NCBI GenBank assembly: GCA_944739405.2
Contig: OX123192.2
Location: 46,552,486 to 46,616,485, forward strand
Length of the DNA: 64,000 nucleotides
Direction of reading: 5' to 3'
DNA from: Euclidia mi
Lineage: Eukaryota > Arthropoda > Insecta > Lepidoptera > Erebidae
This document shows, piece by piece, positions 35,375-47,376 of this stretch. The notes beneath the pieces are model-generated. The model was not told where the DNA came from, ran no database searches, and saw only the letters and a list, made by a program, of their open reading frames with translations. The position numbers and the translations under genes were made by a program. The stretch's first letter is position 1. Each line of letters opens with the position of its first letter.

Positions 35375-35585
35375 TTATTTGAAAAATATTATCTCCGGAT
35401 CACGAACCATGCGACGCTCCATAGCCACCAATCTCTTTTCGGCTAAAGGTCGTGATTCACCTAGCGGAGCCCGAACAGACAGAAAAGGTAATTTCGTAAT
35501 AATCCGACCAGAACGGAGTCAACCAGTGTTGTTTTGGAAGAACAGCTCGCACTCCTCATGTTCTGGATTCAAACGAGCTGCTTAA
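35375..35585 (-). pseudogene. BEL #1 reverse transcriptase, N-terminal stub
   Basis: One frame gives HEECELFFQNN, then GRIITKLPFLS, APLGESRPLAEKRLVAMERR and MVRDPEIIFFK, which fits the start of BEL RT ('G RF.V.LP...PLGDS...A..R...LER'). Stops and frameshifts interrupt it. It ends at the junction with CR1-like #2. Confidence 0.7.
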
Positions 35586-36240
35586 GGGGGCTTTTCTACC
35601 TCCCAAAACCTCTGAACCGCATCAGAGAGAGTGGAGCCTACAGCCAACAAGTTATCAAGTTCGGGTGGAGGGGGTTCCCTAGATACAGGTCCCATCAAAG
35701 CAAATCCAAATATGGTCGGGATGGCAGTCAAACCATTTGGCGCTAAGACCCGTTTCCCACCAATCAAAATTCCAACGAGGACATCAGAGCCAATCAACAA
35801 ATCGATTTGTCCCGGTGTGTCAAATTTGGGGTCTGCCAGTTCCAATCCTGAAATCAATTTCACCACAGCAGCGGGCAGCTGCTTTTGTGGATGCATACCC
35901 AAAATATTCTTCAGCACAATAGCCGAGGTTTTAATCCTCGGGTGTGAAGATTCAACAGCGGCAAACAAAACCTTAACTTGCCCTTCAACATTAGAGGCTA
36001 TGTCACCTATTCCCCGTATACAATTCGGAAAAGAACCCATATTTAATTAAACCTGCCCTATCAAATAAGTGGAAACAATGCAACCTTGTGAACCTGAGTC
36101 CAATATAGCACGGACAACAACAGAGGTCCCCGTGGGTCCCCAGACCCTAACAGCAACCGTTGGTAGGATAACGGTCTCAATGGGGGAGGTTGGCGTTATA
36201 GGGCAGGAGTCAATTACCTATTGTTGCCTGGGCGGCGACC
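35582..36240 (-). pseudogene. BEL #1 protease region
   Basis: From 36240 it reads to the active site AILDSGSQGCIVSTYLIGQV, a BEL-type D-S-G aspartic protease, then a stop near 36056. It continues with LELADPKFDTPGQIDLLIGS and TIFGFALMGPVS, the conserved 'DLLIG...FG..L.G' tail, and ends QRFWEVEKPP at 35582. It would process the gag-pol polyprotein. Confidence 0.8.
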
Positions 36241-36287
36241 GTTGGCCAGGACCAGGCAAATCAAAACGAGGGTGCGGCTTGAAGTCC

Positions 36288-37840
36288 TCAACTCGATCCG
36301 CGCGCCATCTGTAAGGGGTCATAATGACGTACCCGCCCAAAACGAGATGGGCGCGAGTCAAGGCGGGGACGCTCCGCCAAAGGAGGGGAATACCTGGGGC
36401 AGCAGTCATGATGCTGGTGACGTTGAGCAGTTGCACATTCTGGTACGCGAGAGAGAGGAGGCGTGCGTACGCTACGGTTCTCCAAACGGGGTAAGTGGCG
36501 ATCAAGTGAGCGAGGCGAATCTCGGCTACGCGCCGGTGAGCCTCGGCTGCCACCTTCAAAACACCCGCCCCTGCGCGGCGTCGGCTGGTTGGACAAGCTG
36601 CCTACGTCTCTGGCATTCATACAGAGAATGTCTAAATGCTGTCCTCCACAATGAGGACAGGGGCGAGGGTTTGGGCAGTCTCGCTGGTAGTGGGACCCCA
36701 AACAAGAGAAGCAAAGGCGGCGGGCATTCGCGATGCGCCTACGAGAGGTGACATGAAGGTCTAAGAATGCCCTAAAACTCGCCGTTCTGTGCCCCGTGAC
36801 CTTGCAGTAAGAGCACTCCGCTGGGCTCTGCGTGACTGCAAAGCGAAGAAGGCGCCGATTAACTTTTCCTCGGGTGTGAACGGGAGCCTGCTCCTTGACC
36901 TTGAGCGGCTGCGACTTAGCCAGCGTGTCACCACCGGAGTTGTCCAAAACCCGGCACTCATCCTTCAGGAACTTCTCCAAGTCTGCAAAAGGGGGCAGAT
37001 GCGTCGCACTATCCCCACCAAAGCGCTGTTCAAGTCGCGACCTCAGGTCGGCAGGCAGCTTTTTAAGCACAATGTGCACCAATAGGTAGGACCATTGGTC
37101 CACGGGCAGATCCAAGCACATAAGTGCGTTAATTGCCACCAAGAGCGGGTTCAAAAGTTGGGTGCGCAACCCAAAGACCCGGGTGAGCGTGGGTAAACTC
37201 AAAATCTGCTCGATGTGGGTGTCTGCGAGGCCTCGCTTGTTGTGGTATCTACGGGTAATTAAATCCCGTGCCGTCTGGTAGGCCTCGTCAGACACGGACA
37301 GATGCTGGATGAGGCCTTTTGCCTCCCCATCTAGAACCGACATCAAGTAGGCCAATTTTTGTGCCGGCCAAAGGTCAGCCCTGTCATCGACCAGGCTGTC
37401 GAATAGATTAACAAAGCCCAGGTAGCTTCCTAGGCAGCCATCAAAATGCGGGAGGTCCAATGTGAGAAGCCTACTCACCAGTCCCGGTGCTGGCCTAGGA
37501 AGCTCCTGCTTCAACATGGGTTGCCCGTCCCTCTCGGCAATTAACTGTCTTGCACAGTTGGAGACAGCATCATAGAGATCTAAAATCTGGACATAATCCC
37601 CACTGACTCTATTTCGCTGGTCAGCGGTGAAGTCAACAACTAACACTTCGAGTCAGCAAGCGCTGTAAGTACGAAATTGCTGTTCCACACGTGCCAGGCG
37701 ATCATCGATCCACTCAAATCTTTGTAATAAGGCTTGCTAGCGATCAGGCCGGTTTACTAAAGCACTGGCTGAGGCAAACCAGCGCAAATCTGATGCAATG
37801 ACACCAGCAGCCGCACGCAAGTCCTTGATAGCTGACATAA
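36288..37840 (-). pseudogene. BEL #1 gag with zinc knuckles
   Basis: Capsid core LDLPHFDGCLGSYLGFVNLF, LAYLMSVLDGEAKGLIQHL and then ARDLITRRYHNKRGLADTHI are typical of BEL gag (DUF1759-like). Zinc motifs CSYCKVTGHRTASF, CFSCLGSHYQRDC and CPHCGGQH follow at about residues 280-345. An upstream piece at 37840-37660, MSAIKDLRAAAGVIASDLRW, with one stop, looks like the original N-terminus. The last 100 residues of the open frame are probably past the zinc region and frameshifted. Confidence 0.8.
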
Positions 37841-37849
37841 TTAAGTTCT

Positions 37850-38640
37850 CAAAAGAGCTCGGACAAGCGTTAAATAATATTATCAATTAAAATTTAACAA
37901 AAACTTAAAATTTGTTAATTCTTTGAAATCAACAAATGATTAGCCTGTTTACTGCAGGTGCAGGCAAGTGATAGGTATTTACTGCCCAGCAAAATTAATA
38001 GTTTCAATATATTGACACAAAACAAAAGTTATCAAAGTTTATAACTTACAACAAATTAAAAGTTGAAACTTCAAATTAATTAATTAATTACTTGCAACAG
38101 ACAGACTGGCTGTGTTATTTGAAATATTATGCAACCCTAAGTAACACAGATATGTGTTACCTAACAATGTTATCAATATATTATAACAAACAAAGGTTAA
38201 TCAATGTGACCCGCCCATGTTTACAAGGTCAAGTTTGGTTATTATAATGTTTCAAACTCAATATATGCAATTAACTGAATCAATTGATACATATAACTGT
38301 TATGTATTCAATCAAACTGACTTATTAATGCTAATAACAAATGAATAAAGTTAGATTTCAATTATTCTAGTCAAACAATTACTGATTTAAAGTTATGTAT
38401 GTCAATGTGTTTCAAATTAAGTAGGTCAACCAATACAAATAACTGTTATGTATTGAAGCAAAACTGACCTAACAACACTACAACACTGTTTACAATGTGA
38501 TAAGATACAAGATTACAATATTAATCTGAGGTTAGTACTCAACAGCGACAGTGACTAGATACAACAGCGCTCTTGCTACCACAAATTATGTTTAGAGTTT
38601 GGCTAGAAGGACTGGAAAATTGTTTGCAGAGGGCAATTGA
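37850..38640 (-). other. BEL #1 leader/LTR region, unresolved
   Basis: AT-rich non-coding sequence upstream of gag with several short repeated pieces ('ataactgttatgtatt' near 38294 and 38440). I could not fix LTR ends or a primer-binding site. Confidence 0.4.
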
Positions 38641-38654
38641 AGCGTGATTTATTT

Positions 38655-39420
38655 ATTTTTTTATTTATTAAACTTCCTGCACAATACTGTACATAGGCGG
38701 ACTTAATGCCTTAGGCATTGTCTAACAGTCTACCTTAGGGTGATGCAGAGATAGTTAAGGCAGGTATTAGGTGGAAGTGCTTTGTGATTGAATTAAGATA
38801 ATTATAACTAGATACTTTAATAAATAATAAACATAACAGACTAATACAATACACATATAAATTTAATAATTAATATAATTTTAAATTATATATAACATAA
38901 TTTAGTATAATATAATATATAATTATATTAATATATTATAACATATACATTTATATATATATATATACATATATAATCAATAAAATATTCTATATACATA
39001 CATAATCATGTGATGATTACGATGATTCAGCCAATAACCCACGTTGAATCCATTGACGAGCCTTGTTTTTAAATGTCCAGCGACTGTCTGCCGTCCTGAC
39101 TTCCAGAGGGAGCGCGTTCCATAGGTGTATAGCTTGAACGTAGAAGGAATAATGTACAAGGCCAGAGCTATGTTGAGGACATCGAAGTAAAAGGTTATGG
39201 GAAGAACGAAGGGCTTTATCATGCGAAGAGCATAGGTATTGAAAGTGAGAAATTAGATAAGCTGGAGGAGTGGGTGAGTGAAGTAGCGAGTAGAGAGTAG
39301 TGAGAGCACGCAAGCTACGGCGTAGACGAATGGGAAGCCATCTCAGTTGAGAACGATAAGTAGACACATGGTCATACTTCCGAAGATTGAAAACGAATTC
39401 ATCAGTCCTTGCAACCAAGG
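38655..39420 (-). pseudogene. 5'-truncated non-LTR element: ORF2 C-terminus plus 3' UTR
   Basis: The 133-residue frame reads VSTYRSQLRWLPIRLRRSLR, FQYLCSSHDKALRSSHNLLL and AIHLWNALPLEVRTADSRWT, matching the C-terminal region of many insect non-LTR RTs. The 3' UTR carries 'cttaatgccttaggcattgt' and ends in ATTTA repeats at 38650-38668. A very AT-rich microsatellite lies at 38860-38990 within the UTR. A scrap of the same 3' UTR is at 14650-14760. Confidence 0.7.
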
Positions 39421-40139
39421 CAAACGTCTAACATATGTTACTGTGTTTTCACAGTGATTATATTTCAGCTTACCTGATCTTCACTGATGATGTTTTTGAG
39501 TAGACCTATAAGATTACACTCATAATTTTGGCCAAAATAATAAGGAAATCGTTATAGTTAGCTACCAGAAGGTCCAGCTCGGCGTCTGGCTTCAGAACAC
39601 GTCGACACACAATGTTGGCAAGTGTTCAATGTTTCACAAGTTTTATCACAATTAACTGTCAAAAATAGATCGAAAGCGGCTTTCACAAGGGTTCCAACTT
39701 TACTTTAATTACAATCCACTTCGCGAAGCCTCAAGGATGTGTATTCCGAAGGGCGATATTTCACGAGATGACAAACCCGTGTTAGTTTTTCAAGCAAGAA
39801 TCAAAGGGGTTATTTTCAATATATCACTTACTTTATCAATCGCTCACAACTATGTCGGACACTACAATAGCGACAGTTGCAAGGTTATGAACGAGTTTTA
39901 TTCTATTCTACAATAATACCAAGTCAAAACACGTTCACAAAAGGGAATTTTCCAGAACGACAAGTGAGAGAATTTTTGCGGAACTGATAATGAGAAAGAA
40001 TGAATGATTTGACAGTTCATAGTGTGACCAGAGTCAGAAATTTTCAATAGACAAAGTAACACGCTACTAAACCGATATAATCGATTCAACTTATCATAAA
40101 CAATATTTCTATTTCGAACACCATATTTTATTTAATATA
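39421..40139. other. No gene or clear repeat seen
   Basis: About 700 bp without a supported feature. Short frames only. Confidence 0.5.
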
Positions 40140-40748
40140 AAATTATGACACTTCTCTCTTTGTATATACTAGAAACAGCCGGTTGTGTTAAAGCCAATCC
40201 TCAACTTTTTCCCTGTTTGTCGGATGTCCCAGTACGTAGCCGAAGAGACGAAAAAAGATTGTGCATGCATACTGCAAGGACTGCATTATTGGGGAACAGC
40301 ATCTTCTGTATGACCCCTAGAATTTATAATAGAATACCAACTATACTTAATGATTTGAACCTAAACTTATTTAAGCAAAAACTAAGTAGTCTGTTACTGG
40401 ATAAGTGTTATTACAATAAAAAAGATTTTCTCAATGATCGTGACCTGTAACAATGCCAATGTTTAAAATTATTATTAATGTAATAACTGTAAATGATTTC
40501 TTATTGTAATAACCTATTCAAATAAATTTCTAATACTTATTAATAACCTTGACATAATATTGTAATAATTTGAATTAATTTAATTGGATCTTTATAATGA
40601 CATTTATTTTGCTTGAAATATTATATTCTATCATTATTATATATGTTTGTCTATAATACGGCACGGCATGTTGAAACTATTGTTTAATCTGACAACACCA
40701 TCTGTACACATGTTTTGAAACAAATAAATCTATCTTTATCTTTATCCA
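40140..40748 (+). pseudogene. 5'-truncated CR1-like element: ORF2 C-terminus and 3' UTR
   Basis: Reads SLYILETAGCVKANPQLFPC, HTARTALLGNSIFCMTPRIY and SLLLDKCYYNKKDFLNDRDL. The last block parallels YYNLNEYLND in the CR1-like elements nearby. The 3' end has 'atctttatctttatc' (about 40731-40748), a microsatellite tail. It ends exactly at the coding remnant of another element on the opposite strand. Confidence 0.7.
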
Positions 40749-41314
40749 TTTGACGTCCAGCAGTAGTCGTACCCCATGGATTTGCGGAATTTCCGGGCAA
40801 GGTAATACAGGCGAGCTGCACGAGGCGTGAAATGTTCCGAAAGGTATACTTCTGTTTTGGGCTCTGCCAGACCCATATGCGATGAATTCAGTTGCTCTGT
40901 CTTGTAACGGTTAGAATTCAGTTTGTGGTTCTTAGCCGCAGTAAGAACATTGCCCTTTAGAATGGTCGAACAAAACTCAGCGACTATCACCGTGTTGTCT
41001 TGACCTGGTTTAGATGGTAAACGATAAACGTCACGCATATCGTACTGTTCTATCTTGATCCCAAGAGTAGAAACTAGTTTTTTACCATATCGAAAAGTTT
41101 TTGTTTCAGTCGTTGCAGTTGTTGCTGTGTGTTTTGGTATATTTCGAATTTGGATGCTGGTTTTACGGGATAGTCTTTCCAACATTTCGCATTTCTCTTC
41201 AATGCCTGTCACTTGTGATGCAATTTCTTCTCGCTGCTTCTCCAAGTTCTTAATTGTCTGTTGGACATCATCCAATTGTGCAGTAACAAACTCAATGAAT
41301 TTTTCTATATCCAA
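40749..41314 (-). pseudogene. Retrotransposon ORF1 remnant with FP-like C-terminal domain
   Basis: It begins MDIEKFIEFVTAQLDDVQQT with a coiled coil (LEKQREEIASQVTGIEEKCE), then SIQIRNIPKH, VYRLPSKPGQDNTVIVAEF and SEHFTPRAARLYYLARKFRK, and ends at YDYCWTSNG. The last part resembles the domain shared by insect non-LTR ORF1 proteins and baculovirus FP25K. A domain like this occurs in many insect retrotransposons, so a transposon origin is the simpler reading. A related upstream stretch (41346-41705, minus) is in another frame. The end is cut by the neighbouring element. Confidence 0.5.
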
Positions 41315-41942
41315 ATGTTTTTTGTGCGTGTTATCATTTTAGGTCTTAATTTCTGTTATATATTGTTCCAGCACATCCAATCGCGAATTTTGTTGGGATT
41401 GTAGAACACTTAGCATTTCGTGCAATTCTTCTCGTATAATTAATTGCCCTTAGATTATTTGGTTCCGCGTACGCACCGGTCGCTTCTTCTACAACCCGCC
41501 GGCGCTTATGATCTCTATGCGAAATGTGCACAATTTCATCCAGGGAAGCGGTGTAAGGTGCTACCTTGTCTACACCTGTATCCGACACACTGTGTTTGCT
41601 CAAAGGTGGGGAGCGTGGAAGTTTAGGCATTGTATGTGACTTATGTGAGTGATGTACACGCTGTAGTTCTATTACTTCCGCAACTGCTTGTGGATTGTAC
41701 CACACACTAGATGTGACGCACGCACTTGAAACAGTGGAGTGTTCGAGGACTGATGTTGTCTCTTTCCGCCGTGCAGCGCGTATTTGCTTGCACGTTATGA
41801 TCGCCTTGTACTATGGAGGTAGCGGGAGACAAATTTAAGTAATTAAAATAGTTGAAAACAATTATTTGAGGGAAAAGAATACAATAAAATGTTAACACAT
41901 GTTCACACGTCTAAGCTTTCGCGGTCCGGGGGGGAGTGAATA

Positions 41943-42075
41943 AGTATACATACATACAAAGACTCACGCCTGTTCCCCCGATGAGGTAGGCAGAGGCATA
42001 TTAAACGCCCACTTTTCGCCAGTGTTTTGATCTCAATTAATAAGTGGCGAGCCTATTGCCGCTTATCGGGATATT
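41943..42075 (-). repeat. SINE 3' half, with the tail shared with an RTE-like LINE
   Basis: On the minus strand it runs 'aagcggcaataggctcgcc', then 'ctctgcctacctcatcgggg', 'gaacaggcgtgagtc' and a TTTGTATGTATGTATA tail. The last 45 nt match the 3' end of the LINE at 50461-50516. Confidence 0.7.
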
Positions 42076-42739
42076 TTGTTTGCCAGAGCCTCGTCCGTTG
42101 ATCGGCAGGTGCACCACTTGCAGGTGAGGTTTGGATAATAAGTTTGGACGTCTCTAAATCTCGAATTTGTCACTCATCACTGAACTAACGTTACGCTTAT
42201 ACCTATTATTAATCCTTTATTTAAAATACTCGTATCTTACACCTAGTAACTAATGATAGGTAGGTACTTAACCTACATATTAACCTTCACAGTTACTTAA
42301 TAATTACCCCATCAACATTTACAAGTAATTTATTCATATCCGCTGCCTAAGTTCGCTTATGTAAATAGCTGAACCTAAAACACTAGTGTCATGATACTCC
42401 GTCGTAATATCATCAGTAACTGAAACGTCTTGCGAAATTGCCTTCTAGCTGGAGACCGGGACCTATTAGCATGAGGCTGAATTAAATTGTCGGGATGTAC
42501 CGAGGGCCGCAGTGAGCGGCAGCGATTTTGCGTAATGATATATAATTTTGGAAATTGAAGTTGGTTGTCTTGGAGCGGCTGTTTTGTCTTAGTGAAGGTT
42601 TTAATTAGTTTGTGACTTACTTGAAATTGATGCAAGATTTTGCAAGACAGTGTGACGTATAGTAGTAGTCAGGACGAACGTCAAACTGCCTTCGCTAAAG
42701 TAAAGTAGGTACCTACTTTAACGAAAGCAGTAGTACAAA
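42076..42739. other. No gene seen
   Basis: Short frames without family signatures (for example 42375-42635). Confidence 0.5.
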
Positions 42740-43010
42740 GTAACAAGTTCGACTTCGTTTGTTTAATTTACGCTGGGTTACTAAAAAATAATAAGAATGG
42801 CCAGTGGGCAGGGCACATAGCTCGAAGAACCAATGTCGTTTTTGGCAGGAAGGTTCTAGAGTGGTAGGCACGCAAAGTGAACCGACGACTGATTCAGATC
42901 GCTGGAAGCGGTCCAACCGCTTGTGGTCGCCTGAAAATCGGTCTTTATGAAAATCCTTGGGGAAGGTCTTTGTTCAGCAGTAGTTGTCCTTCAATGGAAA
43001 TGATGATGAT
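42740..43010 (+). pseudogene. 5'-truncated RTE (BovB-like) ORF2 end with GATGAT tail
   Basis: The frame, shifted once, reads as 'WAGHIARRTN' followed by FGRKVLEW, then AGSGPTACGRLK, ENPWGRSLFSSSCP. This is the C-terminal end of RTE-type ORF2 in Lepidoptera, ending 'caatggaaatgatgatgatg'. No RT core remains. Confidence 0.6.
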
Positions 43011-43284
43011 GCTGTTTTACAGCTTTTACAAGCATTTGCAAAAACCCATTGGAGAGACGGACTGGATGGCATTTGATTCAAAATTCCCGCTGACTTTTCT
43101 ATACTAGTATTAAAATGTAAAAACAGATAGGTACTAAAAATCAGGTTTGGGGGAGTCCGTACAGTACTCTCAATATTTAAACATTGTGTTTAAGTTCTAA
43201 GCCTAGACTATACCAACTTCTTTAGGATGTAGGGGTTAGTCGGCCATCACCACGTAGAAAAACGAATATTCTGACACGTGTGGT

Positions 43285-43356
43285 TGAATGACACTGACTG
43301 GTTTACCATCGAGAAAGGTGTTAGACAGGGATGTGTAGCGTCGCCGTGACTGTTTA
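43285..43356 (+). pseudogene. RTE-like #2 RT, left fragment
   Basis: Reads NDTDWFTIEKGVRQGCVASP, then a TGA in place of Trp, then LF. This is the RT 'GVRQGC.LSP.LF' box. It stops at 43356 exactly where CR1-like #3 begins. The frame resumes at 49579. Confidence 0.8.
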
Positions 43357-44352
43357 AGTCAAAGTCAAAGTCAAAGTCAAAAGCCTTTATTCATTTAAAT
43401 CACAAAGTGACACTTATGAACGTCAATTTAAAAAAATAATTACTTAAAGCTTCTACATTTACATTTACTGCCACGTTCGCAAAGCAATAGGTAGAACCAT
43501 GAGAAAGAACGGGCAATAAAACTCAAGGTCACTCTTTTTCATCGCCAGGTTTTGCATAATACATACAAATTTAAAGTTTGTAAGGTGCTGCAACTGTTTC
43601 ACCTTCTATGTCATTTGTATATATTTACTCTACTTAATACTCAAGCATAATGTAGTAAAATTTTGATGTTCATTTAATTAGCCTCCTGAGAATTGACATG
43701 GTGAAACAGGAGCATCCACTTACATTAAGTACCTAACAATGCAGGCAATCCGCGCAAATGTTCAGAACCATGATAGAAATGATACAGTTTAATATTAAAA
43801 ATGTAATACCAGCCCGTAAGACCGACATCGACCAGTCATCGCAAGTAGCACCCGTTCACGAGTATGACGCATGGGCCAGCCATCATCCCTCTCGCCATAT
43901 CAGAGGGACAGGGATGACCCGACACACGACGCCACCACAAGAAATGACATTTTAGTGAGCATGACGACAACGGTACACGAACCGGCAGTAATTAACAATC
44001 TGTTGGTATACTGACCATGAACACGAATTACCTGCATTTTCCAGATCGTTAATATTATCATAAATATGTGGAACGCGTGCAAAATGCAAATGTAGTACCT
44101 ATATTTGATTGATTGACATGATACTTTTTGAAATATAACCACCGATCGAACTGATTGGCTACAAGATTATAATACATTATAAAAAAAATAACAAATAAAA
44201 GTATCTAACGAGATGAGTGACATTTAGTAATGTGGTGGCGATTCCAAAAACTATCATTTACATGATTTTAATTGGAATGGAATAATATTTAATTACATGT
44301 CAAGAAACTTATCATCTACCTATTTACTGTATAATATATGAATTATGAAACA

Positions 44353-47300
44353 TTATTTCCAAGCGCATTTGTCATTCAGATATTCATTTAAATTATAATA
44401 TGCCTTTTGCATTAGGTCATTTTTAATCTTTATCTGAAATGCGTTAAAAGGCAGGTCCAAAATACTTATCGGTATCTTGTTGTAGATACGTATACTAAGT
44501 CCTATAAAAGAACTATGAGTTTTGCACAAACGAAAATACGGAACACATAATTTATGTCTATTTCTTGTATTTATAGAGTGTATATCACTATTCTTTGAAT
44601 ATGAATTTATATTTTTACGTACATGCATAACACTAGCATAAATATACTGAGACGCTACTGTTAGAATACCGATTTCCTTGAATCTTTCTTTGAGCGAAAC
44701 TCTTGTCCGTAATTGGTAAATGGCCCGAACTGCCCTTTTTTGCAATATAAAAATACTTTCGATATCAGCAGCTCTACCCCAAAGTAATATGCTATAAGAC
44801 ATAACACTATGAAAATAGCCAAAATATACCAATCTAGCCGTATCGACATCTGTTAAATTGCGCACCTTCTTAATGGCATAAGCAGCCGAACTAAGTTTCG
44901 CTGACAGATATGTAATGTGTGCGCCCCATTGTTACTTCGAATCAAGTGTTATTCCTAGAAACAATGTAGATTCAGTTGTTTCCAGTACATCACCATTCAA
45001 AACTAAGTTAGGACCAAGGTTTCTGACGTTGGGCAAAGCAAACTTAACACATTTGGTTTTTCTGGCGTTCAGTACTAAGTTATTTACAGTAAACCATTTA
45101 GTCACCTGAATAAGAGCACTGTTTATTTCGGTAAAGTTTTCCTTATTTCTATCTACTTTAAATATCAATGAAGTATCGTCAGCAAACAATACCACGTCAC
45201 AAATATTTCTCAGGTAAAATGGCAAATCATTTATGTAAACTAGAAACAGGAAAGGCCCTAGGATACTACCCTGCGGCACTCCCAATTGTACTGGTACGCC
45301 ACTGGATTTTGAGCTATTTATTTCTACACATTGGATTCTGTTATTTAAATATGCCTTAATAACATCCAATGCTTTAGTCTGGACACCGTAATGTTTAAGT
45401 TTGCATAAGAGCGTATCATGGCAGACACAATCGAATGCTTTCGAAAGGTCGCAAAACACACCAATAGCATTCTGAGAGTTCTCCCATGCATTGTAGATGT
45501 GTTTGAGTAAAGCTACTCCTGCATCCGTCGTCGAGTGACCCTTAGTAAAACCATATTGCTCAGTATGAAGGAGGCTGTTTAAATTAAAGTGCTTCAGAAG
45601 TTGCTTGAGTATTATCTTTTCAAAGATTTTACTAAAAGTAGGTAGTATTGAAATTGGCCTATAATTACTAGGATCAGTCTTACTGCCGGATTTAAACAGA
45701 AGGTATTATCCTACTATGTTTCATTAAATCTGGAAAATCGCCTGATTCTATACACTTATTGAACAAGTTACTTAGATAAGGTGCTACTATATCTATTATA
45801 CTTTTCAGAATCTTCACAGATATTCCCCAGAGATCACCCGTATTCTTAGATTCTAGAGATTGGAAAGTGTTTATAATGTCAGTAGAACTAATAAGACTGA
45901 ATTTAAATAATACATTACATTTTTCTACACTAGATTCTAATAAATTTACTGCGACTGAAGCTGATGAGTTTAGACCTATAGTAGTAGCAATAGGTATGCT
46001 AGCAAAAAAAATATTGAATGCGAGTGCGACTTCCTCGTCATTATTAATCATTTTATTATTATCTAGCAAGTTAAAATTGGTATTCCTAAAGGTTGCCTTG
46101 CCCGTTGCTTCGTTAATAGCTTGCCATGTGGCCTTAACTTTATTAGAAGAGTTTCTAATTTTATCACTTACAAAACGTGCCTTAGCTATATTGCATACCT
46201 TTTTAAATATTTTTGAATAATTTCTGACATACTCAGTGAAGCTCGCATCAAAATTGTATTTCTTCATACCATACAACTCATACATCCTTGCTCTGCTTTT
46301 ATAAATACCTACAGTAGCCCACTCACTAAATGCTCTAGACTCCTTGATTACTTTTTCCTTGGTTTTAAAAGTACTTCTAAATTCGTTGTGAACTAAATTA
46401 AACATAGTTTCATAAATCTTATTTGGTGACTTAAGCTCCATCATATCAGGATTCATACCTATTAAAATTTTGTTCCTAAACTCATTAAATTTATACCTAG
46501 GTAATGGCCTAACTGTCACCTTACGTACTGCATTATCATTTATATATGAAAATCCTGCCAATTGACCACAGTGATCCGAAGTTAAGTCAGTAGTAACTAA
46601 TTTATGTGATACTGTATGATTACTAAATATATTGTCAAGACAAGTGGAAGATGATGCAGTTATTCTAGTAGGTTCAAGAAATAAATTTGTCAAATTAAAT
46701 GATTTAAAAAGATTTAAAAGCCTACTAGTCATTGGTGAACTATCCAGTATATTAATATTGAAATCTCCACAAACTATGATCCCTTTTTTATTGGTCCTAA
46801 TTTTACCAATTGCATCTTCCATAATAGATTCGAACATATTAAAGTTACTTAAAGGAGGGAGATACACACATATAACAACATACTGTTCCAGTTCAATACA
46901 GGAAATTTCTACAGTGCGTTCTACAGACAAGGTGCTTATGTCCTTTCGTTCCTTACACAGTATGGTATTTGAAACTAGTATCAAGGATCCACCATGGATG
47001 GCTTGACTCCTAGCGAAAGCACTTTGCACAGTGTAATGCATGTTATTTAAAAAAGATATTTGATAATCCTTCAACCAGTGCTCCGTTATGCACATAACTT
47101 TTATATTATGACTTTCTAAATATAAACTTAATTCTAAATGTTTGCCAGATAGACCCTGTATATTTTGATGTCCTATATTTAATTGACAATGTCTATCCTT
47201 TGTCCAATTCTTAAGTTTAAAGAACTCGTGTCAGTATTTAAAATAGAAGACATGGTAAAGACAGAATTATTTACAGAAATCATTTCCTTGGATACCCTAC

Positions 47301-47376
47301 ATGTACCTGTGTCACTTTGTATATTATATGCTAATAATTTAGCAATTTGTCGTTTATAAGATAGCGAAAGATACAT
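44353..47376 (-). pseudogene. CR1-like #3 ORF2: endonuclease and reverse transcriptase (three breaks)
   Basis: Starts MYLSLSYKRQIAKLLAYNIQ at 47376, overlapping the ORF1 end by 23 nt. Endonuclease motifs: HQNIQGLSGKHLELSLYLE, MCITEHWLKDYQ, CGDFNINIL, STCLDNIFSN and TSDHCG. RT motifs: DLSKAFDCVCHDTLL, VPQGSILGPFLFLVYINDLP, LFADDTSLIF and LFLGITLDSK. The C-terminus is YYNLNEYLNDKCAWK. Breaks: a frameshift near 47215, a frameshift near 45705, and a TAA at about 44930 where the sister has Leu. Otherwise complete. The enzyme would nick DNA and copy element RNA. Confidence 0.88.

Larger units (their letters stand above)
35361..38640 (-). mobile_element. BEL/Pao LTR retrotransposon #1, truncated in RT
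   Basis: A minus-strand BEL element with gag, protease and the first part of RT. RT is lost where the element meets CR1-like #2 at about 35360. The rest of the element is not found on the far side of CR1-like #2. GC content in gag and protease is clearly higher than in neighbouring elements. The leader/LTR portion (about 37850-38640) is AT-rich and its limits are unresolved. Confidence 0.7.

Noticed and set aside
40749..41314. Endogenous baculovirus gene
   Set aside because: Only an FP-like domain is present, in a coiled-coil ORF1 context among retrotransposons. No other viral gene is nearby.
43357..43380. Short regular AGTCAA repeats, checked as a CRISPR or satellite array
   Set aside because: There are only four units without spacers, and they sit at the 3' end of a non-LTR element where such tails are expected.
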